The notes under the pieces: generated by a model
Seen by the model: the letters and a program-made list of their open reading frames with translations, nothing else
Told to the model about the DNA's origin: nothing
Databases searched by the model: none
DNA from: Hyperoplus lanceolatus
Taxonomy: Eukaryota; Chordata; Actinopteri; Uranoscopiformes; Ammodytidae
NCBI GenBank assembly: GCA_026929865.2
Contig: CM049408.1
Coordinates: 1,922,001-1,986,000 of the forward strand
DNA: 64,000 nucleotides
Direction: 5' to 3'
Part shown: one piece after another, positions 24,175 through 36,708 of the stretch
How positions within the stretch are numbered: the first letter of the stretch is position 1
Layout of the letters: every line of letters begins with the position of its first letter
Translations under genes and position numbers: made by a program

Positions 24175-25222
24175 TGAAGTATACCAAATATACCTGCCAG
24201 TGAGGCCAAACAATAACAGTGTACAATGTTTGTTGGATTGTATTGTCGACATTAAGCATTGGTTGGCCCAACATTTTCTTAATTTAAATGAGAAAAAAAC
24301 CGAATGTATCATGTGTGGGGATACTGCGACGGCTGACTTGGGCATCTTGTCCTCAAAAATGTCTCCAACTGTCAAAAATCTGGGAGTTACATTAGACAGC
24401 TACTTTAGGTTTGACAAACAAATTGCAAATGTTGTAAGAACAAGCTTTTTCCAGCTACGTCTTCTGGCAAAAGTCAAAATGTTTTTAAGCCGTTGTGACC
24501 TCGAGAGAGCCATCCACGCTCTTATAAGTTCAAGGCTGGACTACTGCAATGCACTTTATGTTGGCGTCTCTAAAAAGTCGCTAAGTCGCTTGCAACTGGT
24601 GCAAAATGCTGCTGCCAGTCTTTTAACTAACACTAACAGACGGCAGCACATCACACCAGTTCTTAACTCCCTTCATTGGCTTCCTGTCCTTTTTAGAATT
24701 GATTTTAAACTTTTATTTTTTGTTTTTAAAGCTCTTAATGGCCTCGCCCCACCATATTTATTTGAGCTTTTAACCATCCGAAATCCTGGTCGAGCCCTGA
24801 GGTCCACCAATCAACTGTTGCTGGAAGTGCCCAGGTCAAGATACAAGTGCTGGGGTGACCGAGCTTTCTCTGTTGCTGCCCCCAGGCTCTGGAATAAGCT
24901 CCCCACGGATATGCGTCTTATCTCTGACCTGGGCCTCTTTAAATCCAAGCTAAAAACGTATTTGTTCAGGATGGCTTTTAATACACAGTAGTATGATGAC
25001 ATTTTGATCTATTTGATTTTATCTTATTTGATTTTATCTTGTTGTATTTTATCTTATTTGATTTTATCTTGTTGTATTTTATCTTATTTGATTTTGATGT
25101 ATTTTTAATTTTTGTTTTTTAAATTGTTTTTATTTATTCTCTCTTGTAAAGCACTTTGGTACACCGAAAGGACTGTTGTAAAGGGCTGTATAAATAAAGC
25201 ACATTACATTACATTACATTAC
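24175..25222 (+). pseudogene. L2-clade LINE, 5'-truncated, with C-terminal RT frame still open
   Basis: The longest open part is 24,200-24,991 (263 codons). It reads HFLNLNEKKTECIM, VKNLGVTLDSYFRF, SSRLDYCNALYVGV, LQLVQNAAASLLT, ITPVLNSLHWLPV, and ends RLWNKLPTDMR..LFKSKLKTYLF, the conserved C-terminal half of L2-type ORF2. The frame continues upstream through QIYLP, then is cut off. The 3' part holds a 29-bp TTTATCTTATTTGA-type minisatellite (about 25,014-25,100), gcactttggtacaccgaaag, and an (ATTAC)n tail at about 25,200-25,222. The polymerase core (FADD) is missing, so it is dead on arrival. Confidence 0.9.
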
Positions 25223-25589
25223 AAGTGAGCTTGTTGAGATGAGGTCTTAAAATCTAATGTAAACAGCTCTCTCTGTTGGAATCAAGTTCAATAGCAGTAC
25301 AGACCAGAGGTTTCTGTCATTTAATTTTGAAATATAGCTTTTGTGTTGAACTATATTCAATGCAAAGTTATGAATTATTTAAACTATACTTATAATAGAT
25401 TATAATTTCACATTTTAATGTCTGCATTATTTTGTGCAAATAGTAATATTGTATTCATATTTCATTTTATGTCACTTGTTTTGTAGTACGGTTTTTATTT
25501 TGTGGGTTATTTTCTATCTAAAATAAAATGAAATGTCAAAGACAAAGCTATCCAGTTCTGTGTGAGTATGAACAGTGGTAGTTGACCTG
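25223..25589. other. Intergenic sequence, nothing supported
   Basis: AT-rich DNA between the LINE tail and an hAT right terminus. Confidence 0.4.
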
Positions 25590-25658
25590 ACTGCGATGCA
25601 ATGGGGGGCGCCATCTGAAATCTTGCCTAGGGCACCAAATTGGTCAGGACTGGCCCTG
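25590..25658. mobile_element. hAT right terminus
   Basis: Read backwards it is cagggccagtcctgacc, then ggtgccctaggcaag. Similar to the cag.gccggcc left ends at 17,484 and 21,561. The flanking 8-mer matches neither left flank. Confidence 0.5.
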
Positions 25659-25664
25659 CTCATC

Positions 25665-26045
25665 TGCAAACGTAATGATGAAATTGCTGTGGTGGCTGGG
25701 GGTGCAGTCATGGGTGTAGAGAGTGTAGAGTAGGGGGCTCAGCACGCAGGCCTGTGGAGAGCCGGTGCTGGTGCTTATAGTGCAGAGGAAAGATGAGCAC
25801 CTATACTCTAACTCTCTGGGAAGTCTTTTATCCAACAACAGATGGGTTGTGAAAGATCCAAGTCCATTAGTTTGGTGAGCAGTGTGTTTGGTATGATGGT
25901 ATTAAAGGCAGAGCTGAAGTCTATGAAGAGCAGCCTAGCGTAGCTCCCCTGATGTTCCACTTGTTACAGCGTGGTGTGGAGGGAGGTGGCTATGGCGTCC
26001 TCTCTAGACCTGTTTGCTCTGTGTGCAAACTGGTAGGGGTCAGAA
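25665..26045 (-). pseudogene. Non-LTR reverse transcriptase fragment
   Basis: The minus strand reads RLLFIDFSSAFNTIIPNTLL, then TSTGSPQACVLSPLLYTLYT and FIITFAD, i.e. RT motifs A (D in IDFSSAF), B and the start of C. Frame shifts and a Q-A change in the usual PQGC mark it as dead. Only about 380 bp survive. Confidence 0.8.
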
Positions 26046-28998
26046 GTGGGTGGCAGGCTATATGCATATATATATGCATGCTTATGTCAATATGCATGTG
26101 TGTATGTATACAGGCACAGATATGCATATACTATATTGTGATTTCTTTATTGTTGTGATTTCATGCATGCTATTGTAATGAAATGTCTATGATTGTAATG
26201 TGTATGTATTATTTGTCTTGTGTGGACCCCAGGAAGAGTAGCTGACTGCTCCGCCATCAGCTTATGGGAATCATTTTAATAAACAATAAAATTATACTAC
26301 TACTACTAATAATAATAAAAAATATATATAATTATACTTATAGTGATAATAGTTATACTATGCATAGGTCAAGCATTGGGGTGATGACAAAAACCTGTAC
26401 TGAAAGGGTTTTACCATAAGATGGCGTCCTAACGTTGCTTATCTTTCTCTAGGCCCCTCTAAGTCTGAAGAGCTGTTTGGTAAAAGAAGAGATTCTCCTT
26501 GGCGATGCAGTGTTCGGGGATTCTCAATACATCAGGCAAATACAGTACACACTCTATATCACAAAAGTAAAAGGGAACAGATTCCCCCGTGGTTTTGAGA
26601 TATTGATTATTTGTAAATCGATAAGCAGTAAACCACACATTACTCCTCTGATTGTCTCATCTTGGTGAAGAGTTCATATTCACTGATGAAAAATAGGAAT
26701 TAAAAAAATAAGAGCTACAGTAGCAGTTTACACTCTTGAGAAAACACTGTGCCAAGTCAGTTGATTTCAACAATGGAAGAAAAAGCATAATACTGCTTTC
26801 CGACAGTCAATAAGGATTATAGCTTTTATTTCTTATTAAAAAGTAAAAGTAAATATATTAGTAATTGTTCAACAACAAAGGTAATTAATTACATTATTTA
26901 CTGAACTATTTCTTTCGCACATTACCACACACTTTTTAGTGAATGAGGCCCATTGTTCTTCAATGGTGTTGGACCTGAAACATTATCGCCATCTATGCTT
27001 CTGGCACGATTATGAAAGAGTTTTCATTCCATTTTTGCGTTGCTGTGCGTACGGAGAGACATTCTAAAAGACTGTTGTGTGAACAGGAAGGATGACCACG
27101 CCAACACAAAGGACTGATGGATGGACAGACAGACAGAAGGACGGACAGACAGACAGACAGACATAATGGGGGCGCAATTAAACACAAGGAAAAGAAAGCA
27201 CAGAGACACAGGGAGACCTAAAACAACATGTTTGTTTTGCTTTTCAGGGTCAAACTTTGTAAAAATATTTTAATCAAAATACTAATGTTAACATACTCAC
27301 TTAAACAATGCTAACATGCTGATCCCTAACATGTATTGTTACCATCTTACTTTAGTGTGTTACATTGCTTCAACATTTTATCTTTTCATCTAATTAGTAC
27401 TGTGATGTGAGTTGATTGCTATTTCTATGTAAGCCACTAGAGGGTGCTACAGCCTCTCGTATGTGTAGTTCACCTATGTGTTATATGGTCACATGTTATG
27501 TCGGGCTCAGTACGTTGAGATGCAATGTCCGTATATGACTTTGAGACAAATATTAAACAGTCAACTCTACAGCATGAGTCTGCTAGTTAATGTTAACAAC
27601 TAAGTAAGGATTCATGACAAGTTTTTTTCTAATTCTTTATTAGGATAACCCCTTGAGATGAAACCATCTCGTTTTCGAGGGGGTTCTTGCAAACAAAAAA
27701 TACAATGAAAACATAAGTACTAACCATAGATAGTATATAAAAGGTACTAACACAAATACCAACTGAGACTGATGACAGTGGGTTTACTCAGTTGAGTCGC
27801 ATGTTAATGAACAATAGGCCTATCTACAATATGGTTGCAATCTAGGAACATGTGTAGCCGAGCTAAATTTTATTTTATTTTCATTTTAGTTTTGGTCATT
27901 ATCCACACCCTTTTTCCATTGTGAACTCCCCAAACTAGTTTCCAAGTGTAAATAGGTCCCACATTGTTATTTTCCATAGCATACCCTTTTGTTTCCCTGG
28001 GGAGTAATTTTGGCATTGCACCTGTGTGTCCAGCTTCAGTGAGCACCATGGACCTATAAAGAAATGGACAGCGGACTGAAAACCGTTGGAACGTTGAAGC
28101 CATTCACTTCTATGAAAGCTGCTCATTGGCGCAGGGCGACCATTCAGGAAGTATTCCTGGCTTCGGCTTCCTCTTCATGGGTGCCGACACACCCCTAAAG
28201 CATGACGCGCAGTGTACGTTTCACTGACGTTCCGGATGAAGAAAGCAGTGTAACAGCCTGATAGGTCCATGCCGTAAACTCATAGCGTAAACTAAGCTGA
28301 AGCTAAGCGGAGACGAGCACAGTTGTATTGTTTATCTACCATGGAAGTACAAGTTGCATATCCCCGATAATTATCTGTTTGTAGTCTTAAAATGACAACC
28401 CGTTGTTGTAAAGTAATATAGTGATTCACAAGTTGTAAACGAAGACTCCTCCTGCCATCAGGGCAGCAATATTAGCTAATGTAAGCTAAACCCGCTCGTG
28501 GGTTAGCGCTGTTTTCGTAGCGTGTGCTGTTAGGTAGTGAGCATAGTTCTTAGTGCTCTATTGAAATAAAGCAAACAAATGTTCAAATGCCAAAGTGAGC
28601 TTTTTAAAGTTTAATTATAAGACCAAATGTGTGGCTGTCAAAGCAATTGTCTAATCAGAATGGGTTAGAATTAGTTTTATTTTCCTGCTGTGGGTATTTA
28701 TCTGTTATATCACAAATTACACAAGCTTAAAAATTCAATATAAAGTTTTAAGAATATCAGTTTGTCCCTTTTTGACCTGTGTTCTGGAACTGAAAATCAG
28801 GCTGTCTGGTTCAGTTGAGAGTTGGCAATGAAATACCAGTTGACACAGCATTCAAGTTAAGTTATTAAGATGTTTATTGCTTTCAAGCAACAGTCAAGAC
28901 ACAGCTGCAGAATGGCAGTCATTTTTCAAAAAGATATAGTAAACTGTACCTGTTGCATGAAACTCACGAACATTTGCAAGTCCACAACAGGCTTAACA

Positions 28999-29037
<39 letters not shown>

Positions 29038-29917
29038 CCTTGTATTTACATTTTAATTCAGGAAACTCACTGATTCATTCAAGTTGTTAAGAAGCGAAAG
29101 AGTCTGAAATGACCCACATGGAACTATAAAAAGCCATGGAAACCAGCAAGCAACACTTTTTAAATTAAATAACCTGATTATAGAATAATAATCATGGATT
29201 AAAGCAATTGCAGAATTAGTTAATCTTCAATGCGATTTTAAACTTTATTGATCTGGGAACTTCATTAATATGCACGTTTGCTCCAAATAACAAATAACAC
29301 CAACAACATAGTAGTCCTACAAAAAATACAGTTCAATATTATTGCTTAAGAAACAGATTCCTTACATTTAACTATTTACAAAAAATGCAATCAATAATTT
29401 ATATAAAAATTAATGGTTACATATTGAACAGCAACGCAGTTGGAGTAGGCTACCAACATAATGAATTATAATACACCAACATTGTTAACTGTTATACACA
29501 ACTTAACAAGCAACTGCAAATTAAAAACCAACGCAACTGAAATGGTTATATTACACTAAGAATACCATGTGTAGCGCAAAATGGCATAGTATATTAGAGC
29601 TCATTAGCACAGCTGGAGGTGATTGTGAGGCTGGATGAGCAACTAATTTTTGACCATGATCCCGTAATGCACCCATCCTTTGCCTATGGATCTTTTGAAT
29701 AAATGGATCAATATATGGTGAATCGCAATGATCGCAAGCAGAGGAACGTGAGAGTTGAGATCACGCGACTACCAGCTGAACCAGTCTACAAATCCCTCTG
29801 CGACTGTAAGTGTTAAAAAGACACCAAAATGCCTAAAAATCATCATCGTCCTTCATGTTAAGTAAAAGCAAAAACCTCAGACACGAGAAGTTAATGGAGC
29901 CGTGCACCTGGCACTGA
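26046..29917. other. Intergenic sequence with microsatellites
   Basis: Holds a (GACA)n-type tract at 27,121-27,162 and (TA)n at 28,999-29,032. The motif tggacctataaagaaa occurs at 28,049 and again at 29,927, suggesting related repeat ends. No exon with credible splice sites or family motif was found. Confidence 0.45.
28999..29032. repeat. (TG)(TA)n microsatellite
   Basis: TGTGTG followed by about 13 TA units. Confidence 0.95.
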
Positions 29918-30339
29918 GCGTGTCATGGACCTATAAAGAAACACTGAGCCCTCTCGGAGGCCGGAGCAGAAAACCGAAACATTTGTTTCACTACGACTCT
30001 GTTCAGCTGCCCACGGCTGCCCACCCCTCCTCCTCCCGCGAAAACCAACTGAAAGCCGTTAAAAGCCGTTAGGTTAATAAAACGCTTGAGGTGGCGTTTT
30101 GAAATGAGAAAACTTCAGTTTTAATAGTACATGGTCTAAAGATAAGTATGAGCCTATGATTGAAATCCAGAAAAATTTTGCGGAGACACAATCTTGTTCG
30201 ACGCTTGTATTGTGTGGACGGGGAAAATCTGCGTCCGGGCTCGTTTGAAAATAAGCTCCCATTCACAGCATGCAGTACCAATGGGTTGGCCACTAGTCCA
30301 TGCTGGCTGCTCGGAGAAGGCAGCATCCTGGGGGCCTGG

Positions 30340-31165
30340 TGAGCACTGATGCTCGGAGCTGGTAAGTTATGTTAACCTCTCTCCCTATGATTTTTTTATA
30401 AACTTTTTATTTGTCGCTCCTAAATGATTATAATTCACACTGCTTTGTGACGTGCTTTTAGGCACGCGGGAGTAATTCACGCTGTACAGATAACTTTAAG
30501 CTGGTTAAACTGTTGAAAAACGGACTTCTATATGTGTTTAATGTTTTATGAACTAGCTTTAAGCTAGCGGCAGTTACTACGGGGTTTCCCGGCCGCGAGA
30601 GTTTTAGCAGGGGAAAAAGATCGCTGCTTGTCTGTGTTGACTTTTTGAATGCAGCTGTGTGATTTAATGTGTATTCAAGCATTTGCTTCCTTTATTTTGT
30701 AGAGTGGAGAGAGATTCTGTGGAGTGTGTGACGCCCGTGTTTTTTTGTCTCCTCTTAAAAGGTATGCGTGTTATGTGTTTTGACATTTCTTATAGTGTAA
30801 AACGGAAAATGAGTTGATATGTAGGAAAAACGACAATTGATGCACTGTAAAAAAAACCTTTGTTATTAGATGTTTAATACTGTTTTAGTGTATATATTTT
30901 TATACACTGTGTTTTATTTAATGAATGTCTTTTAGACCGTTTTATACTTTGTTTACATTTTATTTGTCTTCCACATGTAATACTTAAAGAATTTATGAAG
31001 CTTGTTTGAGTGAGCACTGATGCACGGAGCTGAGTGGAGAGAGATTCTTTGGAGTGTGTGTGACGCCCGTGTTTTTTTGTCTCCTCTTAAAAGAAATAAA
31101 CCAACTCAACTCGACTCCAGTGTGTGCCTCACTCACTAGACACAACGCAGAACAAGATCTGTGAC
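30340..31165 (+). repeat. LTR-like block with unspliced and spliced versions of one sequence
   Basis: Block X (30,340-30,361) is followed by a donor GTAAGT, and block Y (30,703-30,761) is preceded by acceptor TTTTGTAG. At 31,011-31,093, X and Y recur joined exactly at that splice junction with few differences. Y then runs into aaataaaccaactcaactcg, a likely poly-A signal, and the segment ends tctgtgaca, as LTR ends do. It may be a retroelement terminal region or a non-coding gene with its processed copy. No protein is encoded. Confidence 0.5.
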
Positions 31166-31560
31166 ACATGTCCACAATATTTATTATTATCATCATTTCA
31201 CTATTTGTTTCGTAGAATGTCATAACACTGTATACAATCCCTATCACAGTTTTCCTTACATCAAAAGGGAATCCTAAAATAATACACTGTTTACTGTCAC
31301 ATGAGACAAAATCAAAAAGATGTGTAGTGATGCATATGAACTGAGGCAGACTACGTTACCAAGGCAATCAGATGCTAAACCTGTGGGAGCGCTTGCATGG
31401 TATTAGCAGCCTTTCCACATGTTGCTCGTTTTCAGTCATGGATGACTGTGCCATCAACCTCTATTCATGATGAACTGCCATGAGCCACAGGAGCTCTGCA
31501 TTGATTTGAAATGAAATATTTAATAAGCCTATGGTATCCTGAATGACATGGAATATGATA

Positions 31561-32171
31561 CAGTATCTCACAAAAGTGAGTGCACCAGGTGCCCCGGTGG
31601 CATAGTGGATAGAGCGTGTACCATATTGGCTCCGGCCTTCGTTGCAGTGGTAGTGGGTTTCGAATCCAACCCGTGGACCTTTACTGCAGGTCATCCCCCC
31701 TCTCTCTCTCTGTCTCCCCATTTCAACTCTGTACTATCTAATAAAGCTTGAAAATGCCAAAAAATAATCTTTAAAAAGTGAGTGCACCCCTCACATGTAT
31801 AAAGTGCTGGCAACAAAAGTGAGTACACCCCCTAAGTGAAAATGTCCAAATTGGGCCCAAAGTGTCAATATTTTGTGTGGCCACTATTATTTTCCAGCAC
31901 TGCCTTAACCCTCTTGGGCATGGAGTTCACCAGAGCTTCACAGGTTGCCACTGGAATCCTCTTCCACCCATTCATTACGACATCAAGGAGCTGGTGGATA
32001 TTAGAGACCTTGCGCTCCTCCACCTTCCATTTGAGGATGCCCCAAAGATGCTCAATAGGGTTTAGGTCTGGAGACATGCTTGGCCAGTCCATCACCTTCA
32101 CCCTCAGCTTCTTTAGCAAGGCAGTGGTCGTCTTGGAGGTGTGTTTGGGGTCGTTATCATGCTGGAATACT
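31561..32171 (-). pseudogene. Tc1-like element, truncated (DD34E relic 1), split by a SINE
   Basis: TA at 31,559-31,560, then cagtatctcacaaaagtgag. The minus strand encodes the transposase C-terminus: [26 protein letters not shown], then SGHTKY, with 34 residues between the last D and E. The frame is open for 84 codons (32,119-31,865) but the N-terminal half and right repeat are gone. The left terminal repeat is split by a SINE. Confidence 0.88.
31587..31773 (+). mobile_element. tRNA-derived SINE (family A, copy 2) with 15-bp target duplication
   Basis: Head gccccggtggcatagtgg with B-box-like gggtttcgaatccaa, body ctgcaggtcatcccccctctc, tail aataaagcttgaaaatgcc. Perfect duplication aaaagtgagtgcacc at 31,572-31,586 and 31,774-31,788. 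It lies inside the Tc1 terminal repeat. Confidence 0.9.
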
Positions 32172-35100
32172 GGGAAATATTTTGGACCATTAAGACTGCG
32201 GAATAATTAGACGTCGGAATTACAGGCAGGCCCCTACAGGGTGTTTCGTAGGCGTGACTTTCTATGACCCCGAAAACCTCGAAAAACACGGAAAATAAAC
32301 CTATTCAAAACTTCTCTCTTCGCATCCATTTTTCTGTTCATTTTAAAACATGATGCGATAAACTGCTGCAGGATCATTACCTTTGGTCCCAAAGTACATG
32401 AACAATAAGTTGTCTTCACCACGGGGAGAAATAAAAGTCCAACCAGTGATCTCATCTTCCCATTGATAATAAATCTTTGTGTGCGAAACTTACACAGTAC
32501 GCCACAAAGACAGAGGAAAGTCAGACAGTGCTAGTATTTCGATATTTACGTAGGCAAGTATTAAATTATAAAAGTACAGTGCATGTCAAACATGAGCAAA
32601 TTGCAGAATAGTGTAGCCATGTAGTAAAAATAAACGGTCCAAAATGTACTAGGTGTTTATTTGACTAAACCTTGTCTGTTTGATTCTGTATAGTTCTCCC
32701 ATCTCTGACGGCCATTATCTCAACATTATGTTGTTAGTTGTCTCTGGAAAAACGGCATTTTTTTAATGTAGGCCTACCTGTGTAGCATTGTTTAATTTAT
32801 AAAATGTTTTGTATCCAAAAACTGTGGATTCTAATATGTGGTAAAAAATAAATAATAATAATTTAACTCTAGATGCAAACTCCTCAAACCAACGAGAAAA
32901 AATACACACCTCAAAGCTCACTACTGTCAGTAAGCTAACAGAAAGAATCATAATCAATACTCCGTCACGCTATCAATTACTAATAGCCCTAACTAAGTGT
33001 CACCATATCTCACTTCAACTATAGTTCTCCAACATCTTCAGAACCTTTGATTAAAACCACAAATGTGTAAAATAGCATCATTTTAAGAAAGACTACGCTG
33101 AAAAGCAGGTGTTAAACTGTTGCACACAGACGGCTGGTGAGGAGGAAACATAAGGGACAATGAGTAAAGTTATTTTTTCTGCTTGTGTTGTGTGAAAATA
33201 TGTGTTTGACGCATGGGTGTGACGTAGTGGGGCAGATGTGTTGTGGGTAGTGAAAACAAATGATAACATGGGAATCAGTTGAGTCTACGGTGCGAATGTG
33301 ATACTTGTGTAGTCCATGCTCCAGGCTAAAGCTAGCAAGCAAAGTGCCTTTTATGCCTGTGAATGTACCACTGTGGAAGTAATAAAGCCTGTGTTCATTG
33401 CTGCAACCAACCAACGTCTCACTGTGTGTGCTTCGGCTCTGTTAAACCGGACCACTAGACGCAAGTTACCTGCAACAAGCCAAATTATAAGCATGAGACC
33501 AGCTTGCTCCCAACTACGGTTCGGAGCATGGAAGCTGTGAAGGTCACATATGTTTGGATTGACAGAAACACAAATGATCCAGGCATATCACCCATCCAGC
33601 AATGTTATTTTTGAGCTTTTGGGTGAATTAAGGGCTGATTTGTAGCCACTTTGTAATCCAACACACTTTTGCGATATTGTGCATCTTAACAGGTCTTCTC
33701 TGCCAAGCTGCACATGGGACCTTTGGAAGTGATAATACATGACAAGCTACATTTATATCAAATGTAACGGATGGGGAGATTTGATATTACCCATTACTTG
33801 AGCTGTTTTCTCTATCAGGAGTTTTAATATTTTGCTACCATCATTCAGTCTCTCTCACACAAATGAGAGCATATGCTTTCTCTGCCTTTAGTAGTGTTCA
33901 CTTTCAGGTCATCATGACCGTGCCTATGGCTAAGCATTTTGTCGTCACATCAGGGTGTTTATCTCCGGGGCTGCAGCTGGATACTATTGTGTTTGTCTCA
34001 GGGGCTGCAGCTGGATACTATTGACACCATGGCCCTTTGAGACCAGCTCGACCCCTAACACAGTCTGGAAATGTGCTGTCCAGAGTGCCAACAGTCATCA
34101 GTCACTGACGGGAGAATGCACGTGCTGCAACAAGAAGCAACGTCTGTCAACTCACCTGCCATCCTTTAGATCAAGATATTTTCTATCACGCCTTTTACTG
34201 CATGTAGAGGTGTCTGTGTTGACCATAGTGGACAGAATGTGGTGTGGCTAAGGTATGTGTTTTTCCATTGCTGAACACACAGGAAGTAGGATGAGCCAAC
34301 TCCTTGTGCTTAGCTGAAAGACCCTTGAAGAATGACGGCATTTCATTGATTTAGTTTTGGATGATATTAGTATGTAAAATGAGCTATCTTTATCTGTACT
34401 TGGGTTTAATTGAGATCTTTTTAGTGCTATTGTGTTATGTTTTGTGTCGGCTATCCTAATTGTATACTGTATATTATACCCCCTTTTGGTTTGATTTGGC
34501 CAGACTTTTCATTTCAGACTTTTGTTGATGGTTCTATTCTTTTATTTGTTTGATTTATAGTCATGTTTAACCATACTAAAGTGTCAGATGATGACGTACA
34601 TGCATTTAGACGTATTCCCTGCTGACCGTCTGGGGGGCTGTGCAGAGCGCTAAACACTAGGAACGCCGGTCGCGATTCACTTTTTCAAATTTCCGGGATT
34701 TATCTACATAGATCAATCCTGATTTTCCACGTATGGTAATGCTGCAACGTGCTCAGGCACGCTCCGGCCATGCCCCCACCTGCCTGCTCAAATCTGCCCG
34801 CGCGCCACTGAAAGTGTTCCGGGAGGTAACCAATCACTACGGAGTGGGGTTGGCAGGAGGCGGGCGAGGGGGCGGAGAAGGACGAAGCCGAGTGTTGACA
34901 GAAGTTTCCCGAAAATCTACATACTTGTTGTGCTTTGATTCATGTCAGGTTGCTCCATAGGAGTCATTAATGAGAAATTAAGACCAGAAAAGTAGTATAA
35001 TAAGAGATCTTAAAGAAATAAATCAGTGAGTTTGTGGCCTTTTCTTTCTGAGTTGACCTCAGGACAATGTATGCATTTTTGTCCCTACTATTTTCTTTCT

Positions 35101-35924
35101 TTTTTTAGGTTTATATGATTATTTGGACATTTTTAATGACCTGGCTTGTAATAAATGTCAAAGATACAAGGCTATTCCGCTTAAAATGCTTGGTTTTCTA
35201 GTTAATTTAGCACATGACCTTTTGCAGGTAAATTGTAATGGTAACAGTAAGTACTGTTCCTATCCTGTTTGTGAAGGTTGCAGCCATCAGGGACAATTAG
35301 TTGAGACATGACGACTTTTCAGGTCTTGGTGATTTAACTGTTTATTTACTATGTTGGTGTTTTTTAGGTTACTATTATTTAAGGCTGGCAAACAATTGTG
35401 AGGGCACTTTTTATGCAGCTGAACTGTGCTTAATGCACTTGTCTGGATGACCTTACATAAGCTGACTCCTGACTATATGGCTGACAGATTTAACTGTGTG
35501 TTTTGAAGATGCAATGTATTTCAAATTGCACCGAGCCAGTGTCAGGTCAGTTTTAGCCAACATTGTGGTTTCATCAGTCTGGTAAATTCTCGCAACCAGT
35601 GCAACATATTTTGGCCAGTGTTGTGCTAAGCCAGTGGCTCTAAAGCTTAATTAATATAATGCATAACATTATTGCATTCTGAAACCATACTGAGAAATTA
35701 CCAAACTAACAAATGAAGTCGAAATGTATTTGAATTACAAGCCAAGCTATCATATATGTTTAGTTAGGTGCAGTTAAAACATGTTTGTTAAGTTAAATGT
35801 TTATATTTAAATGTGATTCAATGTTCTCTTATCACAATATGCTAATAAACAACATTGTATAGTTTAACCAATGAACACTCTGGTTTCTTCAGGCTTCAGC
35901 AGTGTCACACTATGCTGTATATCG
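32172..35924. other. Intergenic sequence, no supported gene
   Basis: 33,100-33,480 has an aataaagcc followed by a CT-rich stretch ending tgcaaca, possibly a decayed LTR, but no partner was found. 33,966-34,023 holds a 24-bp unit (ggggctgcagctggatacta...) twice. 34,740-34,900 is GC-rich. None of the small ORFs shows a known domain. Confidence 0.4.
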
Positions 35925-35997
35925 TGGTCAATATCTATATCGATCAATATCGAAAGAATAATCGTGATAATATGTTTTGCCATATCGCCCAGCCCTA
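35925..35997. mobile_element. hAT MITE right end
   Basis: Ends catatcgcccagcccta, the reverse of the fish hAT start tagggctgggcgatatg. It abuts Tc1 relic 2 within that element's terminal repeat, so it probably inserted there; its left end was not found. Confidence 0.55.
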
Positions 35998-36708
35998 AGT
36001 ACACCCCTCACATTTCTTCAAATATTTCATTATATCTTTTTATGGAACAACACTGAAGAAATGACACTTTGATACAATGTAAAGTAGTCAGTGTACAGCT
36101 TGTATAACAGTGTAAATTTACTGTCGCCTCAAAATAACTCGACACACAGCCATTACTGTCTAAAATGCTGGCAACAAAAGTGAGTACACCCCTTAGTGAA
36201 AATGTCCAAATTGGGCCCCAAGTGTCAATAATTTGTGTTGCCACTATATTTTTCCAGCACTGCCTTAACCCCCTTGGGCATGGAGTTCACCAGAGCTTTA
36301 CAGGTTGCCACTGGAATCCTCTTCAACTCATTCATGATGACACCAAGGAGCTGATGGATATTAGAGACCTTGCACTCCTCCACCTTCCGTTTGAGGATGC
36401 CCCAAAGATGCTCAATAGGGTTTAGGTCTGGAGACATGTTTGGCCAGTCCATAACCTTTACCTTCAGCTTCTTTAGCAAGGCAGTGGTCGTCTTGGAGGT
36501 GTGTTTGGGGTCGTTATCATGTTGGAATACTGCCAGCAGCCCAGTTTCCGAAGGGAGAGGATCATGCTCTGCTTCAGTCTGGCACAGTACATGTTGGCAT
36601 TCAGTGAACTGTAGCTCCCCAGACCATGGCACTCATGCAGCCCCAGACCATGGCACTCCAACCACCATGCTTGACTATAGGCAAGACACACTTGTCTTTG
36701 TACTCCTC
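35998..36708 (-). pseudogene. Tc1-like element relic 2 (DD34E type)
   Basis: Same family as relic 1. The minus strand keeps [35 protein letters not shown] and a C-terminus ending SGNTNY; a 135-codon frame spans 36,632-36,225. Frame shifts break the upstream part, where MVWGC is duplicated. At about 36,709 it is cut by another repeat starting ggcctcatttacaaagcttg. Confidence 0.87.
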
